Below are positions 34,228 to 43,792 of a stretch of DNA of 64,000 nucleotides, piece by piece. The position numbers and the translations under genes were made by a program. Each line of letters starts with the position of its first letter. Positions within the stretch are counted from its first letter, which is position 1. Source of the stretch: an uncultured Arthrobacter sp. (GTDB lineage Bacteria; Actinomycetota; Actinomycetes; Actinomycetales; Micrococcaceae); contig NZ_CANLSZ010000003.1 in NCBI RefSeq assembly GCF_947493765.1, positions 62,001-126,000 of the forward strand. Direction: 5' to 3'. The notes under the pieces are model-generated. The model made no database searches. It saw only the letters and a program-made list of their open reading frames with translations, and was not told the origin of the DNA.

Positions 34228-34964
34228 CAGGTGTCCTGTTCCTGCTGCAGCAGCGTGCCGAGTTCGGGTTCGCCGATGCGGCGGAACGCCCGGCGGCTCC
34301 CCCGGAGCGTGTCCGGGTCGCGTTCGAGGAAGGCCACCTCGAGCACCGATGCATCGGGTGTCCGGGCGCCGGACGTCTCGTCGGAGCTGTCGGCAGAAGC
34401 CCTCCGCAGGGAGCGGGCGGAGGCCTGCACCGCCTCGTGGAGGCCCAGGTCCGGGGACCAGGAGGCCCGCAGTGCGTCGACCACGGCGTCCGCAGCGCCA
34501 CCCATGACCACGAAGCCCGCCTCGTCCGCGATCGAGCCGTCGAACATCAGGCGGTAGAGGTGGTCCGACTCCTGGGTGCGGCCCACCTCGGCCACCACGA
34601 GTTCCACCTCGAACGGCTTGCTCTCCGCCGTGAAGACCGCGCCCAGGCTCTGCGCGTACACGCTGGCGAGCCCGCGGGCCGTGACGTCCTCACGCGCGTA
34701 CGAATAGCCGCGGATGTCCGCATACCGCACGCCGGCCTGCCGGAGGCTCTCGAACTCGTTGTACTTGCCCACCGCCGCGAACGCGATCCGGTCGTAGATC
34801 TCGCCGAGCTTGTGCAGGGAGGGCGAGGGATTCTCGGCGACGAGGGCGATGCCGTCCCGGCAGCTCATGACCACCACCGAGCGCCCGCGGCCGATGCCCT
34901 TCCGCGCGAAGTCCGCGCGGTCCTTCATGAGCTGCTCCGGGGACACGTAGAACGGCTGTGTCAT
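34227..34964 (-). CDS. prcA: 20S proteasome alpha subunit
   Basis: Forms the outer gating rings of the 20S core. 245 residues, N-terminus [32 protein letters not shown], where the SPEQ and ARKGI segments form the gate and ring contacts. No catalytic Thr, as expected for an alpha subunit. The C-terminal tail (after about 180) is long, variable and acidic. GGAGG sits 8 nt upstream inside the end of prcB. Translationally coupled to pafA by a TGATG overlap. Confidence 0.97.
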   Translation of the reverse strand: MTQPFYVSPEQLMKDRADFARKGIGRGRSVVVMSCRDGIALVAENPSPSLHKLGEIYDRIAFAAVGKYNEFESLRQAGVRYADIRGYSYAREDVTARGLASVYAQSLGAVFTAESKPFEVELVVAEVGRTQESDHLYRLMFDGSIADEAGFVVMGGAADAVVDALRASWSPDLGLHEAVQASARSLRRASADSSDETSGARTPDASVLEVAFLERDPDTLRGSRRAFRRIGEPELGTLLQQEQDT

Positions 34965-34967
34965 GCC

Positions 34968-35810
34968 CTACGCCTCCCGTCCGGCGGAGGAACGGGCGCC
35001 GATGAGCTCCCGGGCGACCGCTTCGAGCTCCCGATCGGGGACCCGCCGCGTACCGGTCCCGTCCACCACGTAGACCACGGGCCACAGTCCGCGGACCACG
35101 TCCGGGCCCCCGGTGGCGGAGTCGTCGTCGGCGGCGTCGTAGAGCGCCTCCACACCCACGCGGACCGCCGCTGCCTCGTCCAGGTGGGGGTTCCAGAGCT
35201 TCTTCAGGGCGCCGCGGGCGAACACCGAGCCGGAGCCGACCGAGTGGTGTTCGTGTTCCTCGTAGCGTCCGCCCGTGGCGTCGAAGGAGAAGAGCCGGCC
35301 CACCCGGCGCTCGGTGTCGAAGCCGGCGAACAGGGGCACGACGGCGAGGCCCTGCATCGCGAGGGGCAGATTCTGGCGCACCATCGCGGCGAGCCGGTTG
35401 GCCTTGCCGTCGAGGCTCATCCTCGTGGCCTCGATCTTCTCGTAGTGCTCGAGCTCCACCTGGAACAGGCGTGCCAGGTCCACCCCGATCCCGGCGCTGC
35501 CGGCGATCCCGAGGACGGAGTAGGCGTCGGCGGGGAAGACCTTCTCGATGTGGCGGCTCGCGATGACGTTGCCCATGGTGGCGCGCCGGTCCCCCGCCAT
35601 GAGGACGCCGCCCGGGAAGGTCATGGCGACGATCGTCGTCGCGTGCGGTGCCAGCTGGCCGGCTCCGGTCGGGGCGGCGGCCACGCCCGATGTGGCGGTC
35701 GTGGGCGTCCCGGCCGAGGGCAGGAGGGCGGGGTGATGGACGGACAGGTAGCCGGCGAACGAACCGGCCGCGGCCCCGGGTATCGCTGATGCCGCATCCT
35801 CCGGGAGCAT
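34968..35810 (-). CDS. prcB: 20S proteasome beta subunit
   Basis: Catalytic subunit, made as a precursor of 280 residues. The 57-residue Ala/Gly/Pro-rich propeptide ends in PHA, and self-cleavage leaves Thr58 (TTIVAM) as the N-terminal nucleophile. Downstream catalytic-site residues are present: Asp in AGDRRA, Lys in IEKVF, and the [11 protein letters not shown] region. Pup lies 3 bp upstream and prcA 3 bp downstream. Confidence 0.97.
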   Translation of the reverse strand: MLPEDAASAIPGAAAGSFAGYLSVHHPALLPSAGTPTTATSGVAAAPTGAGQLAPHATTIVAMTFPGGVLMAGDRRATMGNVIASRHIEKVFPADAYSVLGIAGSAGIGVDLARLFQVELEHYEKIEATRMSLDGKANRLAAMVRQNLPLAMQGLAVVPLFAGFDTERRVGRLFSFDATGGRYEEHEHHSVGSGSVFARGALKKLWNPHLDEAAAVRVGVEALYDAADDDSATGGPDVVRGLWPVVYVVDGTGTRRVPDRELEAVARELIGARSSAGREA

Positions 35811-35813
35811 CCG

Positions 35814-36014
35814 CTACTGGCCGCCCTTCTGCACGAAGCCGCGGACGAACTCCTCCGCGTTGGACTCCAGGACGCCGTCGATCTCGTCCAGCAGGTCGTC
35901 CACGCCCTGGGTCTGCGCGGAGCCCTGGGCTGCGGGGGCAGCGTCGACGGGCTCCGGGGTCTCCTCCTCCGCCGCGGCCGACGAGGAGGTGGTGCTGCGG
36001 TCCTGTGTTGCCAT
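35814..36014 (-). CDS. pup: Prokaryotic ubiquitin-like protein Pup
   Basis: 66-residue intrinsically disordered tag. Start set at ATG 36014 (MATQDRSTT) because AAAGGG lies 9 nt upstream; the in-frame ATG at 36044 adds residues foreign to the family. The C-terminal half (about 36-66, DDLLDEIDGVLESNAEEFVRGFVQKGGQ) forms the helix gripped by the Arc coiled coil. It ends in GGQ, so Dop must deamidate the last Gln to Glu before ligation. Confidence 0.97.
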   Translation of the reverse strand: MATQDRSTTSSSAAAEEETPEPVDAAPAAQGSAQTQGVDDLLDEIDGVLESNAEEFVRGFVQKGGQ

Positions 36015-36069
36015 GATGGTCACCCTTTCCGTACCCGCGATCACCGAGATGATCAGGTTGCTCAGGCTC

Positions 36070-37716
36070 CTATGGTGCCACGCGCCGATCCGGTCCGCTC
36101 AACAGCCGGGCGAGAAAATCCTCGGCATCGCTCGCCCGGTCGAAGAGCTCCGCGGTGAGCTCCGCGGTGCCACGCAGCGGCTCCCGGGTCTGGACCCGCT
36201 GCAGGCGCCGTTCCCCTGCGAGTTCGAAGATCAGCGAGTCCCAGCTGGCTCCGACCACTTCCGCCGGATACTCGGCGATGCAGCGCCCGCGGAAGTAGGC
36301 CCGGGTGTCACGCGGGGGTTCGACGGCGGCCCGTGCCACCTCGGCTGCGTCCACGAGGAGCTCGGCGTCGCCACGCCGTGCCAGCCTGGTGTAGATCCCC
36401 CGATCGGGTCGGAGGTCGGCGTACTGCAGGTCCACGAGCGCCAGGCGGGCGTCCGTCCAGGCCAGTCCGTCGCGGGCGCGGTAGGCCTCGAGCACCTTGA
36501 GCTTGGCGATCCAGTCGACCTGGCGCGAGGCGTCCGCCGGGTCCCGGCGCAGCGTGGTCAAGAGCGCCTGCCAGCGCTCGACGACGTCGCGCGTCTGCTC
36601 GTCGGCGTCCTCCGGGAGCGCCCGCAGGACCGCGTCGCAGTAGACCTCCTGCAGGTCGAGACCGGTCATGGTCCTGCCGTCGGTGAGGCGCACGCGGGCC
36701 CGCAGCGTGGGGTCGTGGCTGATGGTCCTCAGGGCGTCCACCGGGTCCTCGAGCGCGGGCACCGGCGCGAGGCCCTGCTCGACGAGGGCGAGGACGAGCG
36801 CCGTCGTCCCCGTCTTGAGGTAGTTGGCGACCTCGTTCAGATTCGCGTCGCCGATGATGACGTGGAGGCGGCGGTACTTCTCCGCGACGGCGTGCGGTTC
36901 GTCCCGCGTGTTGATGATGGGCCGCCGCACGGTGGTCTCCAGCCCGATCTCGTTCTCGAAGAAATCGGCGCGCTGGCTGAGCTGGAAACCGGCCTCCTGG
37001 TTCAGCGGCCCGCGCCCCACGCGACCGGCCCCGCAGATGACCTGGCGCGAGACGAAGAACGGGATGAGCGCCTCGGCGAGCCGGGAGAACGGGACGCTGC
37101 GCGGCACGAGGTAGTTCTCGTGCGAGCCGTAGGAGACGCTCTTGCTGTCCGTGTTGTTCTTGTACAGGATCACGGGGGAGAAGCCGGGTGTGGCGTTGAT
37201 CCGGTCCATCGCCGCGGCGGCCACGTGGTCCCCCGCCCGGTCCCAGAGGACCGCGTCGAGGGGGTTCGTCACCTCGGGCGAGGAGTACTCGGGATGGGCG
37301 TGGTCGACGTACAGCCGGGCGCCGTTGTTCAGCACGAGGTTCATGAGGACGGCGATCTCCTCGGACCCGCCGCGCTCGAGGGCGATCTGCTCGGCGCTGA
37401 GCTCGGGGGGTTCGTCGGTGAGCTGGCTCGGGTGGGCGCTGGCGCGGTCCATGCGGAACCCGCGGGCATCGGTCAGCGGCGTCTCGTCCGTGTAGTCCCA
37501 GCGGGTTCCCGCCAGGTTGCCCAGTCCCTGGCGCAGGGTGGCCGCGTACGCGTTGACCACCTGCGAGGACAGGAGGGTCGCATTGGCGGACGGCAGGTCC
37601 GGCGCGATGATGCCGTACTCCGTCTCGGTGCCCATGACCCGGTGGACGGAGATCCCCTCCCCGACCGGTGGGAGTCCCGCCGGTCGGGAGGCCGATCGTC
37701 CTGGGGAGCGGATCAC
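36070..37716 (-). CDS. dop: Pup deamidase/depupylase Dop
   Basis: Converts Pup-Gln to Pup-Glu and removes Pup from substrates. About 548 residues, PafA-like fold plus Dop features. Seen: [65 protein letters not shown]. The GTG at 37716 overlaps the arc stop by 4 bp (GTGA) and adds 27 residues before the first conserved strand; ATG 37635 would cut into that strand (HRVMGTE), so the longer form is preferred. Pup follows 55 bp downstream. Confidence 0.94.
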   Translation of the reverse strand: MIRSPGRSASRPAGLPPVGEGISVHRVMGTETEYGIIAPDLPSANATLLSSQVVNAYAATLRQGLGNLAGTRWDYTDETPLTDARGFRMDRASAHPSQLTDEPPELSAEQIALERGGSEEIAVLMNLVLNNGARLYVDHAHPEYSSPEVTNPLDAVLWDRAGDHVAAAAMDRINATPGFSPVILYKNNTDSKSVSYGSHENYLVPRSVPFSRLAEALIPFFVSRQVICGAGRVGRGPLNQEAGFQLSQRADFFENEIGLETTVRRPIINTRDEPHAVAEKYRRLHVIIGDANLNEVANYLKTGTTALVLALVEQGLAPVPALEDPVDALRTISHDPTLRARVRLTDGRTMTGLDLQEVYCDAVLRALPEDADEQTRDVVERWQALLTTLRRDPADASRQVDWIAKLKVLEAYRARDGLAWTDARLALVDLQYADLRPDRGIYTRLARRGDAELLVDAAEVARAAVEPPRDTRAYFRGRCIAEYPAEVVGASWDSLIFELAGERRLQRVQTREPLRGTAELTAELFDRASDAEDFLARLLSGPDRRVAP

Positions 37717-39482
37717 AGATACTGGCCGGTGTTGGCCGTGGTCTCGAGCGACCTGCCGGGTTCCTGGCCGGTCTTGCCCTGCACGATGGTGCGGATGTAC
37801 GTGATGCGCTCGCCCTTCTTGCCGGAGATGCGCGCCCAGTCGTCGGGATTGGTGGTGTTGGGCATGTCCTCGTGCTCGCGGAACTCGTCCACCACGGCGC
37901 GCATGAGGTGCTCGATCCGCAGGCCCTTGCTGCCGTCCAGGAGCAGGTCCTTGATGGCGTACTTCTTGGCCCGGTCCACCACGTTCTGGATGACGGCTCC
38001 GGAGTTGAAGTCCTTGAAGTACAGCATCTCGGTGTCCCCGTTGGCGTAGGTCACCTCGAGGTACTCGTTGGACTTGTCGGTGGAGTACATCTGCTCGACC
38101 GTCCGGCGGATCATCTCGGAGATGGTGGTCTGCGCGTCGTCGCCGTTCTCCGCGAGATCGTCCGCGTGCAGCGGCAGGTCCGCGGTGACGTACTTCGCGA
38201 AGATCTCGGCCGCACCCTCGGCGTCGGGCCGCTGGATCTTGATCTTCACGTCGAGGCGACCGGGCCGGAGGATGGCCGGGTCGATCATGTCCTCGCGGTT
38301 GGACGCCCCGATCACGATCACGTTCTCGAGCTTCTCGACGCCGTCGATCTCGCTGAGCAGCTGGGGGACGATGGTGGTCTCGACGTCGGAGGAGACGCCG
38401 GTACCCCGTGTGCGGAACAGCGAGTCCATCTCGTCGAAGAACACGACCACGGGGCTGCCGTCCGAGGCCTTCTCGCGGGCCCGCGCGAAGATGAGCCTGA
38501 TGTGCCGCTCCGTCTCCCCCACGTACTTGTCGAGCAGTTCGGGGCCCTTGATGTTGAGGAAGTAGCTCCGGATCTGCTCGACGCCGGCGCGCTCCGCCGC
38601 CCGGGCGGCGAGGGAGTTCGCCACGGCCTTCGCGATGAGCGTCTTGCCGCAGCCCGGGGGGCCGTAGAGGAGGATCCCCTTGGGCGGCTTGAGGCCGTGC
38701 TCGCGGTAGAGATCGGGGTGCAGGAAGGGGAGCTCGACGGCGTCCCTGATCTGCTCGATCTGCGGTCCGAGGCCTCCGATGTCGCCGTAGGCGATGTCGG
38801 GGACGTCCTCGAGGACGAGATTCTCCACCTCGCTGCGCGGGACCTTCTCCAGCCCGTACCCGGATCTCGCGTCCATGGCCAGGGCGTCGCCCACCCGGAC
38901 CTTCTCCGCCTGCAGCGGCCCCGAGAGCTTGATCAGGCGTTCGTCGTCGGTCCGTCCCACCACGAGGGCGCGGTCGGTGCCGATGACCTCCTTGACGGTG
39001 ACGAGCTCCCCGGCACGCTCGAAGCCCAGGGCCGCGACGATCGTGAGGGACTCGTTGAGGAGCACCTCCTGTCCCGGGGCGAGCCGCCGGACGCTGATGA
39101 GGGGGCTGACCGTGACGCGCAGCTTGCGCCCGGACTGCAGGATGTCAGCGGTGTCCTGCACCGTGGCGTCGGTGGTGACGCCCGGTTCGGACGCCCGCTT
39201 CGGGTTCACCTGCATGACCGTGGCGAAGCTGAAGGGCGCCGCACCCTCCTTCTCGAGGGCTGCCTTCAGTCGCACGATCTCCGTGCGGGCGGCTTCCAGC
39301 GCGCTCACGAGCTTGGCGTTGTTCTGCGTGGCCGCCGCCAGCTGACGGTCGATGCTCCGCAGCTTGTCCCGCACCACACCGAGCTGACGCTGCGCCACCG
39401 AACTGTCGACGGCGGGCGAGCCGGCGCCCCGCTGCTCGTCCGCGGGAGGATTGACGTCGGACTGCGCCATGTTGTTCGCCAC
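37713..39482 (-). CDS. arc: Proteasomal AAA+ ATPase Arc/Mpa
   Basis: Hexameric unfoldase that recognises pupylated proteins and feeds them to PrcAB. 589 residues: an N-terminal coiled coil (about 30-75, [44 protein letters not shown]), two OB domains (about 85-230), then the AAA domain with Walker A GPPGCGKT (about 275), Walker [12 protein letters not shown], and the arginine-finger region. It ends in GQYL, whose penultimate Tyr docks into the alpha ring. A TACAGT -10 at about 39511-39516 probably starts the arc-dop-pup-prcBA transcript. Confidence 0.97.
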   Translation of the reverse strand: MANNMAQSDVNPPADEQRGAGSPAVDSSVAQRQLGVVRDKLRSIDRQLAAATQNNAKLVSALEAARTEIVRLKAALEKEGAAPFSFATVMQVNPKRASEPGVTTDATVQDTADILQSGRKLRVTVSPLISVRRLAPGQEVLLNESLTIVAALGFERAGELVTVKEVIGTDRALVVGRTDDERLIKLSGPLQAEKVRVGDALAMDARSGYGLEKVPRSEVENLVLEDVPDIAYGDIGGLGPQIEQIRDAVELPFLHPDLYREHGLKPPKGILLYGPPGCGKTLIAKAVANSLAARAAERAGVEQIRSYFLNIKGPELLDKYVGETERHIRLIFARAREKASDGSPVVVFFDEMDSLFRTRGTGVSSDVETTIVPQLLSEIDGVEKLENVIVIGASNREDMIDPAILRPGRLDVKIKIQRPDAEGAAEIFAKYVTADLPLHADDLAENGDDAQTTISEMIRRTVEQMYSTDKSNEYLEVTYANGDTEMLYFKDFNSGAVIQNVVDRAKKYAIKDLLLDGSKGLRIEHLMRAVVDEFREHEDMPNTTNPDDWARISGKKGERITYIRTIVQGKTGQEPGRSLETTANTGQYL

Positions 39483-39589
39483 CTTCGGTTGGTCCCTCGG
39501 CTGTCTTTCGACTGTAGCGCAGACACCTGACGGTCCTGCGTGGAGGTCGGGATCCGGACCGGGTGCCCCCGTCCGGCCGGCGGGGCGGA

Positions 39590-40681
39590 CTACTCGACAG
39601 CCCCGCCGTCGGCGATGGCGTCGCGGCGCGCCTGGGCCTCGTCCGGCGGGAGCGCACCGCGCTGGATGGTCGACGCCGCATCGCGCGCCACCCTCCGCAG
39701 CCGCTTGTCGGACACCTCCCGCTCACCCACGGCCTGCGGTGTCCACGCATTGAGGTCCTCCTCGCTGAACCCGGTCTTCGACGGGCGGCGCTTGGGGGTG
39801 AAGCCCACGGCGCCGTCGGCGAGTCTGCGCGCCGTGAGCAGGAACCCGGTGTGGGCCACCATGCGGTGGTCGGGCCGCACCGCCAGTCCCTCCAGGTGCC
39901 AGCCGCGCACCATCGACTCCCAGCCCTCGGGCTCCGTGAAGCGGCCGTCCGCCCTGATCGCCTCGGCCGTGCGGGAGAGCTGCGTGACCGTGGCGACGTA
40001 GCTGATCCACACTCCTCCGGGAGCCAGGACGGTCGCGACGGCGTCGAGGCATTCCCAGGGGGCCAGCATGTCGAGCACCACCCGGTCCACGGACCCGGGC
40101 TCCTCGTGCTCCACCACCTGCTCCTGGAAGTCCCCGAGCGTGACCCGCCAGGCGGGATGGGCGCCGCCGAAGATGGTCTCCACGTTCCCCCGGGCGATGT
40201 CGGCGAACTCCGGACGGCGCTCGAAGGAGTGGAGGTAGCCGGCGTCGCCCACGGCCCGCAGGAGCGAGATGGACAGGGCGCCGGAGCCGACGCCCGCCTC
40301 GACCACGCGTGCACCCGGATAGATGTCGGCCATCGTGACGATCTGCGCGGCGTCCTTCGGGTAGACCACCGCCGCGCCGCGCGGCATGGACAGGACGAAG
40401 TCCGACAGGAGCGGCCGGAGCGCCTGGTAGAGCTGCCCGCTGGTGTTCTCGAGGATGGTGCCCTCGTCGGAGCCGATGATCGCATCGTGCTGCAGGAAGC
40501 CCTTGTGGGTGTGGAACGCACCGTCGGGTGTGAGCGTGATGGTGTGCATCCGGCCCTTCTCGTCGGTCAGCTGCACGCGCTCCCCCGGACGGAACGGGCC
40601 GCGGCGGGCTGCGGCGCCGTGGGGGGTGTCCTGCACGGACGGGGTGGTCGGTGTGGGGGGCTCGATCGGCTCGGAGGTCAT
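39590..40681 (-). CDS. trmI: tRNA (adenine-58-N1) methyltransferase TrmI
   Basis: Methylates A58 in the T-loop of tRNAs using SAM. 363 residues against about 280 in the family; the extra length is a Pro/Thr-rich N-terminus (about 1-30) and a C-terminal tail. Seen: the N-terminal barrel ending at [30 protein letters not shown] motif [21 protein letters not shown] (about 130) and [10 protein letters not shown] (about 210). Upstream of arc, as in M. tuberculosis. Confidence 0.95.
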   Translation of the reverse strand: MTSEPIEPPTPTTPSVQDTPHGAAARRGPFRPGERVQLTDEKGRMHTITLTPDGAFHTHKGFLQHDAIIGSDEGTILENTSGQLYQALRPLLSDFVLSMPRGAAVVYPKDAAQIVTMADIYPGARVVEAGVGSGALSISLLRAVGDAGYLHSFERRPEFADIARGNVETIFGGAHPAWRVTLGDFQEQVVEHEEPGSVDRVVLDMLAPWECLDAVATVLAPGGVWISYVATVTQLSRTAEAIRADGRFTEPEGWESMVRGWHLEGLAVRPDHRMVAHTGFLLTARRLADGAVGFTPKRRPSKTGFSEEDLNAWTPQAVGEREVSDKRLRRVARDAASTIQRGALPPDEAQARRDAIADGGAVE

Positions 40682-40807
40682 GCGTGGTCCTTCGGCGTGC
40701 GCCGGCGTGGCCGGCGGGAGGATGGGAACGGTCTTCGGTGGTACTGCCGGCTCGCTGTGGCTGCCGTCGGGTCGGCGTGCTGCCCGGGGTGGCGCGCTCC
40801 GTCCGGC

Positions 40808-41962
40808 TCAGGGGCCGGGGGCGTTCCTGCCCGTGATGGCCTGCACCACGGTCCGCTGGTGGAGGACACCGGTGACGGCACCGCGGCGGTCGATCACGGC
40901 GTACTCACTGCCCTCGAGCCGCGCCAGGAACTGCACGAGCTCCTGGCCCTCGGCGTTCTCGGGGACGTAGGCGCCGGCGCCGAGGCGGCGCGCGGCGGAC
41001 GACACCGGGGTCGTGTCGGCGAGGTCGTCCGGTACGGCCAGGAGCGCGGTCTCGTCGACCACCGCTTCCGGGATCCCCGCTGCCCCGGTCAGGACGACGA
41101 CGGTGCCCGGGTTCTCGCGCAGGAGGCGGCGTGCGGCGAGGACACTCGTCGCCGCCGGAAGGCCGACGGCCCGGCGCTGGAGGCGTCCGGCGCTGACCTC
41201 GGGGAGCCGCAGCCGCATGCGCGCGTTCTCGATCACGGCCGAGGCCCCCATCCACAGGAAGGCACCCATGACGACGGCGATGACGATGATCGTCAGATCG
41301 GGCGACCGGCCCTGCAGCAGGGGCGGGCCGATCACGGCCAGGAGCAGGAGGACCACGATCACCCGGCCCGCCCAGCCGGCGGCGATCGTCCCCCGCTCCT
41401 GGCTGCCGGTCGCCTTCCAGACCGCGCTCTCGACCAGGCGTCCGCCGTCGAGGGGCAGTCCGGGCAGCACATTGAACACGGCGAGCAGCAGATTCGCCCA
41501 GACGAGGATGGTCGCCAGGAGATAGGCGACGGAGCCCGACTCCATGAGCTGCAGGACACCCCAGCCGAGCGCCGCGAGGAGGAAGTTCGCGGCCGGTCCT
41601 GCGAGTGCTACGAGGAGGGACCGTCCCGGTGAGGCGTTGTAGGTGGCGAACTGGGTGTGGCCGCCCCAGAGGTTCAGCACGATGCGCGTGGTGGGCCAGC
41701 CGAAGGCCCGTGCCGTCAGGGCATGGGCCAGTTCGTGGAGGAGCACGGAGACGGCGAGCAGCAGGGCGTAGCCCAGGGCGACGACGTACGACCCGGCACC
41801 GATGCCGGGGAACGCCGCAGCGACCCGCGGCCCGAAGACCAGTGCGATGAACACGGTGATCACGAACCACGACCAGGCCAGCACCACGGGGATCCCCAGG
41901 ATGCGCCCGAGGGAGAGTCCCGGTGCGGGCTGGGCCCGGGCCGGCTTCGGCGTGGTGCTCAT
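40808..41962 (-). CDS. Site-2-protease-like M50 metalloprotease with CBS domains
   Basis: Membrane zinc protease of 384 residues resembling mycobacterial Rip3. About six helices; the HExxH motif is LLHELAHALTA (about 77) and the third ligand lies in NVLPGLPLDGGRL (about 168). The C-terminal part (about 255-380) contains CBS-type repeats (AARRLGAGAYVPENAEGQELVQFL, AVIDRRGAVTGVL) that may sense adenosine nucleotides. Substrates could include anti-sigma factors; none is encoded beside it. The ATG overlaps the HAD stop by 4 bp. The 126-bp gap to trmI holds nothing recognisable. Confidence 0.92.
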   Translation of the reverse strand: MSTTPKPARAQPAPGLSLGRILGIPVVLAWSWFVITVFIALVFGPRVAAAFPGIGAGSYVVALGYALLLAVSVLLHELAHALTARAFGWPTTRIVLNLWGGHTQFATYNASPGRSLLVALAGPAANFLLAALGWGVLQLMESGSVAYLLATILVWANLLLAVFNVLPGLPLDGGRLVESAVWKATGSQERGTIAAGWAGRVIVVLLLLAVIGPPLLQGRSPDLTIIVIAVVMGAFLWMGASAVIENARMRLRLPEVSAGRLQRRAVGLPAATSVLAARRLLRENPGTVVVLTGAAGIPEAVVDETALLAVPDDLADTTPVSSAARRLGAGAYVPENAEGQELVQFLARLEGSEYAVIDRRGAVTGVLHQRTVVQAITGRNAPGP

Positions 41963-42735
41963 GCGTGCGGTGCCACGGCGTCGGGGTGCACGCCCGCGGA
42001 GAGCAGGCCGGCGAGGTCCGCGGGGGTCCTGCCCGCCAGGGTGTCCCAGTCCGAGCGGCGCGCATCCGGCGGGAGCGTGCCGATGTGGGGGACGGCGAGG
42101 GTCACGACGCCGGCGGCGAGCGCCGAGGTGACCCCGGGCAGTGAATCCTCGATCGCGACCACGCGGTGCTTGGCGAGCCCCGGATGATCCGCGGCCAGGA
42201 GGTCGAAGCCCAGCTGGTAGGCCTCCGGGTCGGGCTTGCCCTGACGCACGCGGTCACCCGTGACGAGGTGGGAGAAGGTGCCTTCCGGGAGCTGATCGGC
42301 CACGGCTCCGGCCAGGAGGGGTTCCGACATGGTGACCAGGGCACAGGGGATCCCGTCGTCGTGCAGTGCCGCGAGCAGCTCCCGGGCTCCGGGCCGCCAG
42401 GGTGTTCCGGCCCGCACCTGGGCCGCGACCTGCTCGGTGAGATGGTCGATGATGTCACGGATCCCGAGCCGGACTCCGGCACGCTGGAGCTGCGCGGCGG
42501 AGTACTGGAGTGCCTGCCCCACGAGTTCGAGGGCCTGCTCGGGCGTCCACGTGCCCCCGTGGGCCTCCACCAGCTCCTTCTCGGCACGGATCCAGAAGGG
42601 CTCGGTGTCGACGATGGTGCCGTCCATGTCCCAGAGCACCGCCTGGAGCCCCTGGGCCTCCGACCGGGTGGAGTCTTCGTCGCGTGGATCGTGGTGGAGC
42701 GGGGCCCGGACGCTGTCGGTGGAGGAGGGTGCCAT
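41959..42735 (-). CDS. HAD-superfamily phosphatase
   Basis: 258 residues, HAD subfamily I (beta-phosphoglucomutase/phosphatase type). Motif I DMDGTIVDTEP (about 36-46), motif II in LVTMSEP (about 132), motif III lysine in GKPDPEAYQLG (about 168) and motif IV AIEDSLPGVTSAL (about 195). The substrate cannot be assigned. ATG 42735 with TAGACT 7 nt upstream (leaderless). First of a pair with the M50 protease, divergent from the PAC2 gene. Confidence 0.92.
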   Translation of the reverse strand: MAPSSTDSVRAPLHHDPRDEDSTRSEAQGLQAVLWDMDGTIVDTEPFWIRAEKELVEAHGGTWTPEQALELVGQALQYSAAQLQRAGVRLGIRDIIDHLTEQVAAQVRAGTPWRPGARELLAALHDDGIPCALVTMSEPLLAGAVADQLPEGTFSHLVTGDRVRQGKPDPEAYQLGFDLLAADHPGLAKHRVVAIEDSLPGVTSALAAGVVTLAVPHIGTLPPDARRSDWDTLAGRTPADLAGLLSAGVHPDAVAPHA

Positions 42736-42742
42736 GGTCCCA

Positions 42743-42748
42743 AGTCTA
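42743..42748 (-). promoter_or_regulatory. -10 element of the HAD gene
   Basis: TAGACT on the minus strand, 7 nt before the ATG, no Shine-Dalgarno sequence. Confidence 0.55.
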
Positions 42749-42828
42749 CGGCGGGCTCCTCCCGGCCCCGGTGCCTATGCTGTGCGCGAAGCCGCCCGGG
42801 CACGCCTGACACGCCCGGGCGGCGGGGC

Positions 42829-42834
42829 TAGGGT
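42829..42834 (+). promoter_or_regulatory. -10 element of the PAC2 gene
   Basis: TAGGGT ending 7 nt before the GTG at 42842. It also decides the start: the upstream GTG at 42833 lies inside this hexamer and would not be transcribed. Confidence 0.55.
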
Positions 42835-42841
42835 GAGAAGC

Positions 42842-43729
42842 GTGGACAGCTTCGACGAGAACCAGCAGGGCGGGGTACAGGGTCTTTTCCAGGATGCCGA
42901 CGAACCCGAGCGGCGCATCACCATCATGCTCGCGGCGTTCGAGGGGTGGAACGACGCCGGCGAGGCGGCCAGCGACGCACTGAAGTACCTGGGCCGGTTC
43001 TTCGGGAGCGAGCGGATCTCCACGATCGACGCCGACGAGTTCTACGACTTCCAGTTCACGCGGCCGATGGTGTCGCGGAACTCCTCCGGCCAGCGCCGGA
43101 TCACCTGGCCCACCACGCGCATCAGCAAGACCGAGGTGCCGGAGTCGAACGTGGACCTCATCCTCGTCAACGGTGTGGAGCCCTCCTACAAGTGGCGTGC
43201 GTACACCGCCGAGCTCGTGGCCCTCGCGAAGGAGCTCGAGGTGGACTGCATCGTCCTGGTCGGGGCACTGCTCGCCGACGTGCCCCACTCCCGTCCCATC
43301 CCCGTGACCGTCACCTCCGACGACGCGATGGTGCGCGAGAGCCTGGACGTGGAACCGTCCACCTACGAGGGTCCGATCGGGATCGTCGGGGTGCTGGCGG
43401 AGATGGGCCTGCTCGCCGACATCCCCACCATGTCGCTCTGGGCCGCCGTCCCGCACTACGTGGGGCAGTCCCCCTCCCCCAAGGCCCAGCTCGCCCTGCT
43501 GAACAAGCTGGAGGAGGTGCTGCAGATCACGGTCGACTCGCACATCCTGACCGAGGAGGCCGAGGCCTGGGAGCGCGGGGTCGACGAGCTCGCCGTCGAG
43601 GACCCCGAGGTCGCCGCGTACGTACGCCAGCTCGAGGAGGCCAAGGACACGGTGGACCTGCCCGAGGCCAGTGGCGAGTCCATCGCACGCGAGTTCGAGC
43701 GGTACCTGAGGAAACGCCGCGGCGAGTAG
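42842..43729 (+). CDS. PAC2-family protein
   Basis: 295 residues from GTG 42842. The PAC2 fold (proteasome-assembly-chaperone-like) is shown by IMLAAFEGWNDAGEAASDALKYL (about 33), VDLILVNGVEPSYKWRAYTAELVALAKE (about 100) and EGPIGIVGVLAEM (about 178). Eukaryotic PAC2 assists alpha-ring assembly of the 20S proteasome; the bacterial role is unproven, but this copy lies 3 kb from arc, and M. tuberculosis keeps a PAC2 gene (Rv2125) in the same neighbourhood. An 11-base C run follows directly after the stop. Confidence 0.92.
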   Translation: MDSFDENQQGGVQGLFQDADEPERRITIMLAAFEGWNDAGEAASDALKYLGRFFGSERISTIDADEFYDFQFTRPMVSRNSSGQRRITWPTTRISKTEVPESNVDLILVNGVEPSYKWRAYTAELVALAKELEVDCIVLVGALLADVPHSRPIPVTVTSDDAMVRESLDVEPSTYEGPIGIVGVLAEMGLLADIPTMSLWAAVPHYVGQSPSPKAQLALLNKLEEVLQITVDSHILTEEAEAWERGVDELAVEDPEVAAYVRQLEEAKDTVDLPEASGESIAREFERYLRKRRGE

Positions 43730-43740
43730 CCCCCCCCCCC
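43730..43740. repeat. Homopolymer of 11 C
   Basis: Eleven C residues start immediately after the TAG of the PAC2 gene, in the 63-bp gap before the mshC stop. It is outside both reading frames. Confidence 0.9.
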
Positions 43741-43792
43741 GACGCGTCCGCCACATCCGCCGCTCGCGCGACGGCCGGAGCCTGCGTGCCGC

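Noticed and set aside
35860-38049. Open frame of 729 codons opposite pup, dop and arc
   Set aside because: Spans several real genes on the other strand and has no plausible start signal.
43730-43740. Phase-variable tract in a coding gene
   Set aside because: The C run begins after the PAC2 stop and ends before the mshC stop, so length changes would not alter either protein.
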